In this document: piece after piece, positions 30,878 to 38,022 of the stretch
Position numbering within the stretch: the first letter of the stretch is position 1
Layout: the number at the start of each line of letters is the position of its first letter
Origin: Candidatus Gottesmanbacteria bacterium RBG_16_37_8
Lineage (GTDB): Bacteria > Patescibacteriota > Microgenomatia > 2-02-FULL-39-11
Reading direction: 5' to 3'
NCBI GenBank assembly: GCA_001779055.1
Contig: MFJA01000011.1
Coordinates: forward strand, 23,102-66,480
DNA: 43,379 nt
The notes under the pieces: model-generated
Seen by the model: the letters and a program-made list of their open reading frames with translations, nothing else
What the model was told of the DNA's origin: nothing
Databases searched by the model: none
Position numbers and translations under genes: made by a program

Positions 30878-30974
30878 CTTATTTTCCTCCTAATTTCTTC
30901 AGTCCCTCGATTATTTCAATTGGTATTGCAAAAACAACCGTATTGGCCGGATTGGCAGTTGTTGCTTCAATCGT
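30864..30974 (+). repeat. Source segment of the 30086-30133 partial duplicate
   Basis: Contains AAGTAATTACTCT (30864-30876) and the 30941-30973 block inside the stomatin gene, both of which recur in the same order at 30086-30133. Confidence 0.6.
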
Positions 30975-31619
30975 CTGCAGCGTCCTTAAAGAAATTGCTC
31001 CGGATGAAGCCATCTGCTGCATTGCTTTTTTAAGGTTTTCTGAAGCTGACAGTTCTCCCTGCGATCTTATGATGGTAGCCCTTCTTTCCCTTTCTGCTTC
31101 AGCTTGTTTGGCCATTGCCCTTTTCATATCAGCCGGCAGTTCTATATCCTGAATTTTGATTGCCGTCACATCAACACCCCATTCCGTTGTTTCAATATCA
31201 ACAATTTTTTTAATCTCCTCGGCAATTTTCTGCCTGTCAATTAAAAGTGAATCAAGTTCCACTCCGCCGATAACATCCCTCAATGCTGTCTGGGCATATT
31301 GGGTCACCGCATAAGTATAATCCTGTATTTTCAAGACGGCATCTTCAGGTTTTGACACCTGAAAATAGACAACGGCATTAATGCCAACAGGCACATTATC
31401 GCGTGTAATCACTTCCTGTTGGGGAATGTCCGATGTGGTAATACGAATATCGACTTTAATCAGTCTTTGAACAAAAGGAATCAGTACTTTCAATCCGGGA
31501 GATAGGGTATAAGAATAAGAACCAAGTGTTAAGACAATCCCTCTTTCATATTGGTCTATGATAACTAGAGTTTTCACGAACAAAATTACGGCAAAAATAA
31601 TCAGTATCCAGATAAACAT
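30879..31619 (-). CDS. Stomatin-like SPFH-domain membrane protein (slipin)
   Basis: A 246-aa protein with an N-terminal helix (residues 2-19), then the SPFH domain (VIIDQYERGIVLTLGSYSYTLSPGLKVLIPFV, DIRITTSDIPQQEVITRDNVPVGINAVVYFQV, AVTQYAQTALRDVIGGVELDSLL). A Glu/Arg-rich helix (MAKQAEAERERRATIIRSQGE) follows. Slipins oligomerise into membrane microdomains, often with an NfeD protein and a protease. No NfeD gene is adjacent. The start lies 6 bases after an extended -10. Confidence 0.92.
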   Translation of the reverse strand: MFIWILIIFAVILFVKTLVIIDQYERGIVLTLGSYSYTLSPGLKVLIPFVQRLIKVDIRITTSDIPQQEVITRDNVPVGINAVVYFQVSKPEDAVLKIQDYTYAVTQYAQTALRDVIGGVELDSLLIDRQKIAEEIKKIVDIETTEWGVDVTAIKIQDIELPADMKRAMAKQAEAERERRATIIRSQGELSASENLKKAMQQMASSGAISLRTLQTIEATTANPANTVVFAIPIEIIEGLKKLGGK

Positions 31620-31634
31620 GATTTTATTGTATCA
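31620..31634 (-). promoter_or_regulatory. Extended -10 promoter of the stomatin gene (leaderless)
   Basis: TGA-TACAAT on the minus strand (31626-31634), six bases before ATG 31619. Confidence 0.6.
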
Positions 31635-31653
31635 CTAAAATTGACTAGTAATC

Positions 31654-31659
31654 TATAAT
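31654..31659 (+). promoter_or_regulatory. -10 element of the purine operon
   Basis: A perfect TATAAT. An ATG at 31661 would fall inside the promoter, so translation must begin at the next in-frame ATG (31676), about 10 bases after the predicted transcription start. Confidence 0.5.
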
Positions 31660-31675
31660 TATGCTACCATATAAC

Positions 31676-32104
31676 ATGGTTCCTCAAAAATCATCATCAT
31701 CCACTATTTGTTTCTGCGGCAGTTTTAAATTTTATCATCAAATGGAGAATGTTGCGGCCAAATTAAGAAGCGCCGGATTTAAAGTTATCGTTCCTCAACC
31801 TTCTCACATCAGGCATGGAGCTAATCCGCAAATGTTAAAGGATAAATACGATATGAGTACCTTAACCAAATGGGAAGGCCAAGGTGCCTTCTCACACCTG
31901 GAAAATATCAGGAGAAGTGACATTGTTTACATTTTTAACAAAAACTCTTATTTGGGTCCGGCGGTTACCGTTGAAATAGGATTTGCTCTTGCCTTAAAAA
32001 AGAAATTATTTTCCTATGCCAAAATTGCTGATATAACCGTCACTAATTTTATTGAAAAAGTATTGTCACCCTCTCAATTGCTAAAATACTTAAAAACGAT
32101 TTAA
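31676..32104 (+). CDS. Nucleoside 2-deoxyribosyltransferase-like protein
   Basis: A 142-aa protein of the nucleoside deoxyribosyltransferase fold: TICFCGSFKFYHQMENVAAKLRSAGF at the start, then HLENIRRSDIVYIFNKNSYLGPAVTVEIGFALALKK. The Glu in the VEIGFA helix is at the catalytic position. Relatives transfer deoxyribose between bases or hydrolyse nucleotides. It heads an operon of purine enzymes (17 bases before adenosine deaminase), which supports a role in nucleoside salvage. The exact reaction cannot be fixed from the sequence. Confidence 0.75.
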   Translation: MVPQKSSSSTICFCGSFKFYHQMENVAAKLRSAGFKVIVPQPSHIRHGANPQMLKDKYDMSTLTKWEGQGAFSHLENIRRSDIVYIFNKNSYLGPAVTVEIGFALALKKKLFSYAKIADITVTNFIEKVLSPSQLLKYLKTI

Positions 32105-32121
32105 ATATTAAAAGGAGATAT

Positions 32122-33114
32122 ATGAAAACAACAGATACGGATTTCGGTACTCTTACTGAACTTCATGTTCATATCGGCTCTTCTGTTGATCCGGCCATCA
32201 TGTGGGAAATTGCCCATGATCAGGGTATAAAACTGCCGACCAAAAATTATTGGGAATTCCTCAAGCTTATTACCGTTCCCGATAAAACTACCTATCAGAA
32301 ATATCTTGATCTTTTTACCTGGACTGAGTTAATCCAGTCATCTCCTGAAGCAATTGATAAAAGTGTCTATTCTATTGCCTCAGGGGCTTATAGGAGAAAC
32401 AACATAACTACTTTGGAAATAAGGTTTAATCCCATGAAAAGAAACCGCGGTGGTGAAAGGGATCTGGATCATATTTTAATGTCTGCCATCCACGGTATGG
32501 AAAGAGCCATGCTGGCTTATCCGGTCAGAGTGGGCTTAATCATCTGTTTTGACAGAAGTTTTTCTACTGAATTAAATGCTATCCTGGCTCAAAAAGCCAT
32601 CAAATACAGTAAAAGGGGAGTCGTCGGTATTGATCTGGCCGGCAGAATTGATAAATCCTTCGAAGTTGCCTCTCTGGTTGATATGGTTAATGACTGCCGT
32701 AAGTCTGGTCTTGGCATAACCATCCATACAGGTGAAGCAACCGATAGTTTGGAAGTTACCAGAGTTGTCGAACTTTTATCTCCGGATCGTATCGGTCACG
32801 GAGTAAAATCGGTAACGGATGATAAACTGCTAAAGCTTTTAAGTGACAGAAAAATCGTTCTGGAAATCTGTCCTACCAGCAATCTCCATACCGGAGTTGT
32901 AGACAGTTGGGATAAATTCAGGAGTATTTTTGAAAAATTTAAAAAATATCAGGTTCCTTTTACTATTAATACCGACGGTCCGGAAATGCTAATTACCAAT
33001 TTAAGGCGGGAGTATCAATTGTTACTGGATAATAAAGTTTTAACAAAGGAAGATTTAGACAAGGCAACAGAAATTGCCTTCAAGTCCAGTTTTATTAAAG
33101 ATGGATCAATCTGA
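32122..33114 (+). CDS. Adenosine deaminase family protein
   Basis: A 330-aa TIM-barrel amidohydrolase converting adenosine, or a close analogue, to inosine. Zinc ligands are His15 and His17 (ELHVHIGSS), His202 (ITIHTGEA) and Asp285. Glu205 and His226 (RIGHGVKS) are catalytic. The segment that normally reads TDDP is TDGP here, so the second Asp, which contacts the purine, is Gly286. This is seen in some subfamilies and could mean altered specificity. A strong Shine-Dalgarno AAGGAG (32112-32117) is present, unusual for this window. Its end overlaps IMPDH by 14 bases. Confidence 0.87.
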   Translation: MKTTDTDFGTLTELHVHIGSSVDPAIMWEIAHDQGIKLPTKNYWEFLKLITVPDKTTYQKYLDLFTWTELIQSSPEAIDKSVYSIASGAYRRNNITTLEIRFNPMKRNRGGERDLDHILMSAIHGMERAMLAYPVRVGLIICFDRSFSTELNAILAQKAIKYSKRGVVGIDLAGRIDKSFEVASLVDMVNDCRKSGLGITIHTGEATDSLEVTRVVELLSPDRIGHGVKSVTDDKLLKLLSDRKIVLEICPTSNLHTGVVDSWDKFRSIFEKFKKYQVPFTINTDGPEMLITNLRREYQLLLDNKVLTKEDLDKATEIAFKSSFIKDGSI

Positions 33115-34192
33115 CTTATACCAGCAAAAAATTTCATCTCAACAAGGACTCACCTTCGATGATGTTCTTCTTTTGCCAAATTATACCGAGATTAAGAGGG
33201 AGACAATTGATGTTTCCACCTGCCTGACAAAAAAAATAAAACTTCAAATTCCTCTTCTGTCAGCTCCAATGGATACCGTCACCGAAGACGAACTGGCTAT
33301 ATCACTTGGCAAATTGGGCGGTCTTGGGATTATCCACCGTAATTTGACCATCGTCAAACAGGTCAATGTAGTTGCCAAAGTTAAAAAAGAAATTGATTTG
33401 GTGGGAGCATCTGTTGGTATTGGCAGGGATTTACAGGAAAGGGTTATTGCGTTAGATAAGGCAGGTTGTAACGTCTTGGTTATTGACAGCGCCCACGGTT
33501 TTTCCAAATGGGTGATTGAGGCCACCCGTTATATCTCCGGCAAATTTCCTCATATTGAATTGATATCGGGAAGTGTAGCCACAGCGGGAGGTGCCAAAGC
33601 TTTAATTGAGGCTGGAGCAAAAGCTCTGCGGGTTGGCATGGGCCCCGGTTCAATTTGCACTACCAGATTAGTTGCCGGAATGGGTGTTCCCCAGATAACT
33701 GCTGTTTTGGAAACAGTCAAAATTGCCAGGAAATTTAATATCCCGGTTATTTCAGACGGCGGTTTGCGTTTCTCCGGCGATATCGTTAAAGCATTATCCT
33801 GCGGAGCCTCATCTGTTATGACCGGATCACTTCTGGCGGGAAGTAAGGAATCTCCCGGGAAAATAGTTACTCTTAAAGGTAAAAAGTATAAAAGTTACCG
33901 CGGTATGGGTTCGATAGCTGCTATGAGACAAGGCAGTGCTCAAAGATACGGTCAGGAGTATAGGAGAGGTCAGGAAAAAAAGCTGATCCCAGAAGGTGTT
34001 GAAGGTCTGGTTGCTTTTAAAGGTACCATCAAAGATATAGTTAATCAGTTAGTCGGCGGTTTAAAAACCGGCATGTACTACGCCGGTGTTAAAAATATAC
34101 GGGAACTTCAGGAGAATACACGTCTTATTAGGCTTACACAAGCGTCTTTAATCGAAAGCCACCCCCACAACATTATTGTAAAAGAATCATGA
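33101..34192 (+). CDS. guaB: IMP dehydrogenase without CBS domains
   Basis: A 363-aa enzyme oxidising IMP to XMP with NAD. GLTFDDVLLLPNY opens the barrel, the catalytic Cys186 lies in GMGPGSICTTR, and SYRGMGSIAAM is the phosphate loop/flap start. Where most IMPDHs insert a ~120-residue CBS pair (after about residue 90) there is only a short linker, so the Bateman allosteric module is absent. ATG 33101 is used, overlapping the deaminase; an upstream TTG at 33074 overlaps more. It is followed by guaA with a 4-base overlap. Confidence 0.95.
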   Translation: MDQSDLYQQKISSQQGLTFDDVLLLPNYTEIKRETIDVSTCLTKKIKLQIPLLSAPMDTVTEDELAISLGKLGGLGIIHRNLTIVKQVNVVAKVKKEIDLVGASVGIGRDLQERVIALDKAGCNVLVIDSAHGFSKWVIEATRYISGKFPHIELISGSVATAGGAKALIEAGAKALRVGMGPGSICTTRLVAGMGVPQITAVLETVKIARKFNIPVISDGGLRFSGDIVKALSCGASSVMTGSLLAGSKESPGKIVTLKGKKYKSYRGMGSIAAMRQGSAQRYGQEYRRGQEKKLIPEGVEGLVAFKGTIKDIVNQLVGGLKTGMYYAGVKNIRELQENTRLIRLTQASLIESHPHNIIVKES

Positions 34193-35706
34193 TATTAATA
34201 ATCGATTTCGGCTCTCAAACCTGTCATCTGATTAGCCGGCGAATAAAAGATCTGGGTGTTGCCACCGAGATTGTCCTGCCGCATAAAGTCTTATCCGTCC
34301 TCAAAGAAAAAAAACCCAAAGGGATAATTTTATCCGGAGGCCCCGCCTCGGTTTATGCCCCAAATGCGCTTCTGGTTGATGAAAAAATATTTGAACTGGC
34401 AGTTCCCGTCTTGGGAATCTGTTACGGTCTACAGATCATGGGGCAAATGTTGGGAGGAAAAGTTACTCCAGGGAGGAAAAAAGAATACGGCCCGACAATT
34501 TGCACTCTGAAATCAAATAATTCACTTTTTAAAGGACTGCCATCCAAAATGAAAGTCTGGATGAGTCATTTCGATACTGTCACCCTGCCTCCCCAAGGTG
34601 CAGCTATCATCGGTTCAACTCCCGAGGTTCCCGTGACCGCTATAGCTGATGAAAAGAAAAAATTTTACGGTGTCCAGTTTCACCCGGAAGTTCAACATAC
34701 GGAAAATGGCTCAATTATTCTAAAGAATTTTATTTTTCGAATCTGCGGAGAAACTTCAACAAAAAAAAATATCGATATAACTCAACTGGTAAAAAATATC
34801 AAAGAAACCATCAAAGATAGCCGTGCAGTTTGCGCTCTTTCAGGAGGAATTGATTCAACAGTTGCTGCAGTTTTAACTTATCAGGCAATCGGCAGTAGTC
34901 TGACCTGTTTTTATGTCGATACCGGTCTGATGCGTCTTGGTGAAACAGAAGAGGTAATAGAGAATTTTAAGAAAAATTTTAAATTTGATTTCCGGGTTAT
35001 CAATGCTGAAGAAATCTTCCTTTCAAAGCTTAAAGGCATCACCGATCCCGAGGAAAAAAGAAAAATCATCGGCGAAACCTTTATCAGAGTTTTTGAGTCA
35101 GAAGCCAAAAAATTAGCTGCCGAATTTCTTATCCAGGGAACAATTTATCCGGATGTTATAGAAAGCAAAGGTACTCTTCATGCTGAAAAAATAAAAACTC
35201 ATCATAATGTCGGCGGTTTGCCGGATAAACACGGATTTACCATAGTTGAACCTTTAAGAATGTTATATAAGGATGAAGTGAGACAAATAGCCAAAACATT
35301 GAAAATTCCCCAAAATATAATCCATCGTCACGTTTTTCCGGGTCCAGGCTTGGCTGTCAGAATAATCGGCGAAGTCAACAAAGAAAAACTGGAGATTTTA
35401 AGAAAGGCAGACTCAATTGTTATTGAAGAGATAAAAAAGGCAGGAATTTATGATGACATCTGGATGGCTTTTGCAGTTTTAACGGGAATTAAAACTACAG
35501 GTGTGGCCGGTGATGAAAGGAAATACGGTGAAACGATTGCCATAAGATGTATTGAGTCCAAAGATACCATGACCGCCGATTGGGTTCGTCTTCCCTATGA
35601 TTTGCTGGCCAGAATTTCAGAAAGAGTAGTCAATGAAGTCTTTGAGGTTGTCAGAGTGGTTTATGATATAACCACCAAACCTCCGTCAACCATGGAATGG
35701 GAATAA
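34189..35706 (+). CDS. guaA: GMP synthase (glutamine-hydrolysing)
   Basis: A 505-aa two-domain enzyme making GMP from XMP. The N-terminal glutaminase has Cys in GICYGLQIMG and His/Glu in QFHPEVQHTENG. The ATP-pyrophosphatase domain has the P-loop ALSGGIDSTVAA (about residue 220), and the dimerisation domain ends in the conserved KPPSTMEWE. With IMPDH it completes guanine nucleotide synthesis from IMP. It ends against the stop of the opposite-strand pilin-like gene with no gap. Confidence 0.97.
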   Translation: MILIIDFGSQTCHLISRRIKDLGVATEIVLPHKVLSVLKEKKPKGIILSGGPASVYAPNALLVDEKIFELAVPVLGICYGLQIMGQMLGGKVTPGRKKEYGPTICTLKSNNSLFKGLPSKMKVWMSHFDTVTLPPQGAAIIGSTPEVPVTAIADEKKKFYGVQFHPEVQHTENGSIILKNFIFRICGETSTKKNIDITQLVKNIKETIKDSRAVCALSGGIDSTVAAVLTYQAIGSSLTCFYVDTGLMRLGETEEVIENFKKNFKFDFRVINAEEIFLSKLKGITDPEEKRKIIGETFIRVFESEAKKLAAEFLIQGTIYPDVIESKGTLHAEKIKTHHNVGGLPDKHGFTIVEPLRMLYKDEVRQIAKTLKIPQNIIHRHVFPGPGLAVRIIGEVNKEKLEILRKADSIVIEEIKKAGIYDDIWMAFAVLTGIKTTGVAGDERKYGETIAIRCIESKDTMTADWVRLPYDLLARISERVVNEVFEVVRVVYDITTKPPSTMEWE

Positions 35707-36033
35707 TTATAACCCCGCTCCTTTTAATCCGAAAAGGTAGGCTACCAATTGCACAATCCAATACGAGGTAAAAATTATAAAAAAACCGATTATTGCCTGA
35801 GTAATTTTTGTTTTCCCCATCTCCGTCTTTTTCGGGTCTCCCATCGAAGTCAGAAAATCAAATCCTCCCCAGATAAGATAAAGAAGAAGAGCAATGCCGG
35901 CCAAAGCCAATATCAGGGGAACAGCATTATTAACCAAAGACGCCAGATTAGTGAATTTTCCGGGTGGTAATGGTCCGCTTATTTTCCCTGTAACTCCGGG
36001 AATTATAAGTCCCTGTACTAATAAATAATCCAT
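35707..36033 (-). CDS. TrbC/VirB2-like small membrane protein
   Basis: A 108-aa protein with a hydrophobic N-terminal part (PGVTGKISGPLPPG) and two helices: about 42-62 (AVPLILALAGIALLLYLIW) and 80-103 (AIIGFFIIFTSYWIVQLVAYLF). A polar loop, TSMGDPKKTEMGKTKITQ, joins them. The loop GDPKKTEMGK matches the GNPERVAMGK and GNPEKIQAGK loops of the two upstream genes and the partial gene at base 1. It resembles pilin subunits of type IV secretion systems; that call is inferred from topology. It is last in a three-gene operon. Confidence 0.72.
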   Translation of the reverse strand: MDYLLVQGLIIPGVTGKISGPLPPGKFTNLASLVNNAVPLILALAGIALLLYLIWGGFDFLTSMGDPKKTEMGKTKITQAIIGFFIIFTSYWIVQLVAYLFGLKGAGL

Positions 36034-36047
36034 ATTTACCTTTATTA

Positions 36048-37481
36048 TTAATCAAATTCTGGTAAATCCAAAATATCAACGGCAATTATTCTCAAAAGAA
36101 AAATTGAAAAAATAATCAGCATCAGTCCTAACAAGGACGAAACGATAATTTCCTTGCCCATAGCTACCCTTTCCGGATTACCTCTTGATGTTAAGAAAAT
36201 AAACGCCCCGTATAGGAAGTACAGAAAGGCAATCGCCCCGGCAAATCCCAACCCTATCCCGAATAATTGGTCTTTAATAATGCTTCCCAGATCCGTTGAC
36301 AGACACCCGATAGCTGTCCATATTTTTGCTTTTTCTCCTTTACCCATGCAGTCCCAACATTTTCCTCTCAAATTATCCTCAGTTGTTAATTGATCACATA
36401 ATGGTGCCAGTGACTGATAAGGCGGAATTGACGGTTCCTCCGGTTGACAGAATGGGCATTTCTGTTTGCATATTGGAAAGTCACAACCGTTAACATCCGT
36501 ACATGGACTTGTCTTGCATTCAGCAGGAAGTGGCGGTTGACAGCAGACGAGCGTTCCTAAACAGAATTCATCACCCGGCGGAACCGGATCCGTACAGGAA
36601 TCATAGCGTTTGCATGAATTTGGAGAATTACATATATATGTACCTTTTTCCACTACTTCAAATGTTTTGGAGGCAAATATTGTATTCCCGAAACCATATT
36701 GAAGTTCAATAAGATGTGTACCCAAAGGTAATGGTTTTAAAACAAACCAAATATCCGATTTATCTGGACTAGTCATAGTACCGGGATCTTTTATAACAGG
36801 AGGACGAGGAAATCCACCGAGATTTTCATGGTCAAGTTTCGTTACATATACGGGTATATTTGCCTTATCGGCAAATGTGACAGTTATTTTCCATTCCGAA
36901 TCAAGATCATGTTTAAAATTTAAAGATTGGGCTTGGATATCAACATGAATATTACTTACCATGCTGTAATTTCCTTCACACAGGTTAAACTTGTCATTAT
37001 TAGAATCCCATGTCTGTAAATACAATTTAAAATCTCCTTCAGCCGAACGCCATCCAGCTGGTACAAAACCGCAATCATTAAACATCGGTCTTTCGTCAAT
37101 AATTTGGTCAGTCGTATTTTTTGGAGCTTGAGGGCGATTTCTGCAAATAGTATATCCAGCTTTAGGTGCCCAGGGAAAAGTTTGCAGGTTTTTTTCCAGG
37201 ATATCAGGAATTCCCTTATCCAGATCATAGAAGGTATATTTATTCCAGAATGATGTGGGAATTTTACTCAAATCAAATATAAATTTGACACTGTTTGTTC
37301 CCTGAGCAATTTTGTTTGTACTCTGATCCAGCATACAGTTCACCGGATCGATACATTGGACTTTAAAACCGCAGTCTGCATCAATAAAAGGAGCTTCTTG
37401 AGCTTTAACTTTTTCGTAAGGACGAAAAAGCAGAAATAGCGGAAGAAATATCAGAACGATAATAATTTTCAATATTTTCAT
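36048..37481 (-). CDS. Secreted Cys-rich protein with C-terminal pilin-like membrane module
   Basis: A 477-aa protein: signal peptide (residues 3-20, ILKIIIVLIFLPLFLLFR), a ~260-residue beta-rich outer region, then a Cys-rich segment (about 280-355, for example CNSPNSCKRYDSC and CKQKCPFC). The last ~115 residues contain CWDCMGKG, IGCLST and two helices around SRGNPERVAMGKEII. That last part is homologous in layout to the complete 160-aa protein encoded upstream. The outer region would be exposed and disulfide-bonded; adhesion or display is a guess. Confidence 0.65.
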   Translation of the reverse strand: MKILKIIIVLIFLPLFLLFRPYEKVKAQEAPFIDADCGFKVQCIDPVNCMLDQSTNKIAQGTNSVKFIFDLSKIPTSFWNKYTFYDLDKGIPDILEKNLQTFPWAPKAGYTICRNRPQAPKNTTDQIIDERPMFNDCGFVPAGWRSAEGDFKLYLQTWDSNNDKFNLCEGNYSMVSNIHVDIQAQSLNFKHDLDSEWKITVTFADKANIPVYVTKLDHENLGGFPRPPVIKDPGTMTSPDKSDIWFVLKPLPLGTHLIELQYGFGNTIFASKTFEVVEKGTYICNSPNSCKRYDSCTDPVPPGDEFCLGTLVCCQPPLPAECKTSPCTDVNGCDFPICKQKCPFCQPEEPSIPPYQSLAPLCDQLTTEDNLRGKCWDCMGKGEKAKIWTAIGCLSTDLGSIIKDQLFGIGLGFAGAIAFLYFLYGAFIFLTSRGNPERVAMGKEIIVSSLLGLMLIIFSIFLLRIIAVDILDLPEFD

Positions 37482-37484
37482 TTT

Positions 37485-37967
37485 TTATCCGAATCCGGGA
37501 ATCTTTAGAATATCAAAGCCGATAACCCGCAGTAAAAATACCGAGAAAACAATAATCAGGATCCCCAAAATTGATGAGGTGATCATATCTTTTCCTGCCT
37601 GGATCTTTTCCGGATTGCCTGATGATGTCAGAACCGTCGCGCTTCCCCAAAGTACCGCCATAAAAGCAATTCCTCCGGCTGCTCCGAAAACAATGGTTAG
37701 TATCGACTGGACGAATTTTTCAGGCTTGGTAGAAAAACAGCCTAATACCGTATAGTAATTGCCTTTAAGTTCATTACCGCTTGAATCATAAAGGCATTGC
37801 CGGCAGGAGGTCCAGTCAGGGGGCTTGGGATTGATTGTCCGATTGCACCAGCCGCATAAATCACAGGTCGGTATTCCGGTTGGCGTCACTGCGGCAAAAA
37901 CAGGAGGATGAAAAAACCGGAATAATACAAATGTTAAGAATAAAAGAGGCAATAAAAGCCTGGGCAT
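37485..37967 (-). CDS. Cys-motif pilin-like membrane protein
   Basis: A 160-aa protein with a signal peptide (about 1-25), a short outer segment with Cys pairs (CDLCGWCNR, SCRQCLYD), VLGCFST, then two helices (about 88-112 and 132-155) around SSGNPEKIQAGKDMI and ending VIGFDILKIPGFG. The same elements close the 477-aa protein 3 bases downstream (IGCLST, SRGNPERVAMGKE, IIAVDILDLPEFD), so the genes are paralogous. It is first in a three-gene operon with a leaderless promoter. Confidence 0.68.
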   Translation of the reverse strand: MPRLLLPLLFLTFVLFRFFHPPVFAAVTPTGIPTCDLCGWCNRTINPKPPDWTSCRQCLYDSSGNELKGNYYTVLGCFSTKPEKFVQSILTIVFGAAGGIAFMAVLWGSATVLTSSGNPEKIQAGKDMITSSILGILIIVFSVFLLRVIGFDILKIPGFG

Positions 37968-37983
37968 TAAAATTAGTGTAACA
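37968..37983 (-). promoter_or_regulatory. Extended -10 promoter of the pilin-like operon (leaderless)
   Basis: TGT-TACACT on the minus strand (37975-37983), seven bases before ATG 37967. Confidence 0.6.
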
Positions 37984-38009
37984 GATCGGGATCTGTTCCC
38001 TCAACATTG

Positions 38010-38022
38010 TATAATTAAACCT
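38010..38022 (+). promoter_or_regulatory. -10 element of the SpoIID operon (leaderless GTG)
   Basis: A perfect TATAAT (38010-38015), seven bases before GTG 38023, supporting the GTG as the true start. Confidence 0.6.

Noticed and set aside
31661..31675. Start of the deoxyribosyltransferase-like gene at ATG 31661
   Set aside because: This ATG is two bases after a perfect TATAAT, upstream of any transcript that promoter would make. ATG 31676 is the first usable start.
36956..37228. Minus-strand alternative frame within the 477-aa secreted protein gene
   Set aside because: The main frame has a signal peptide, ordered Cys motifs and a homologous C-terminal module; the alternative has none and would overlap it completely.
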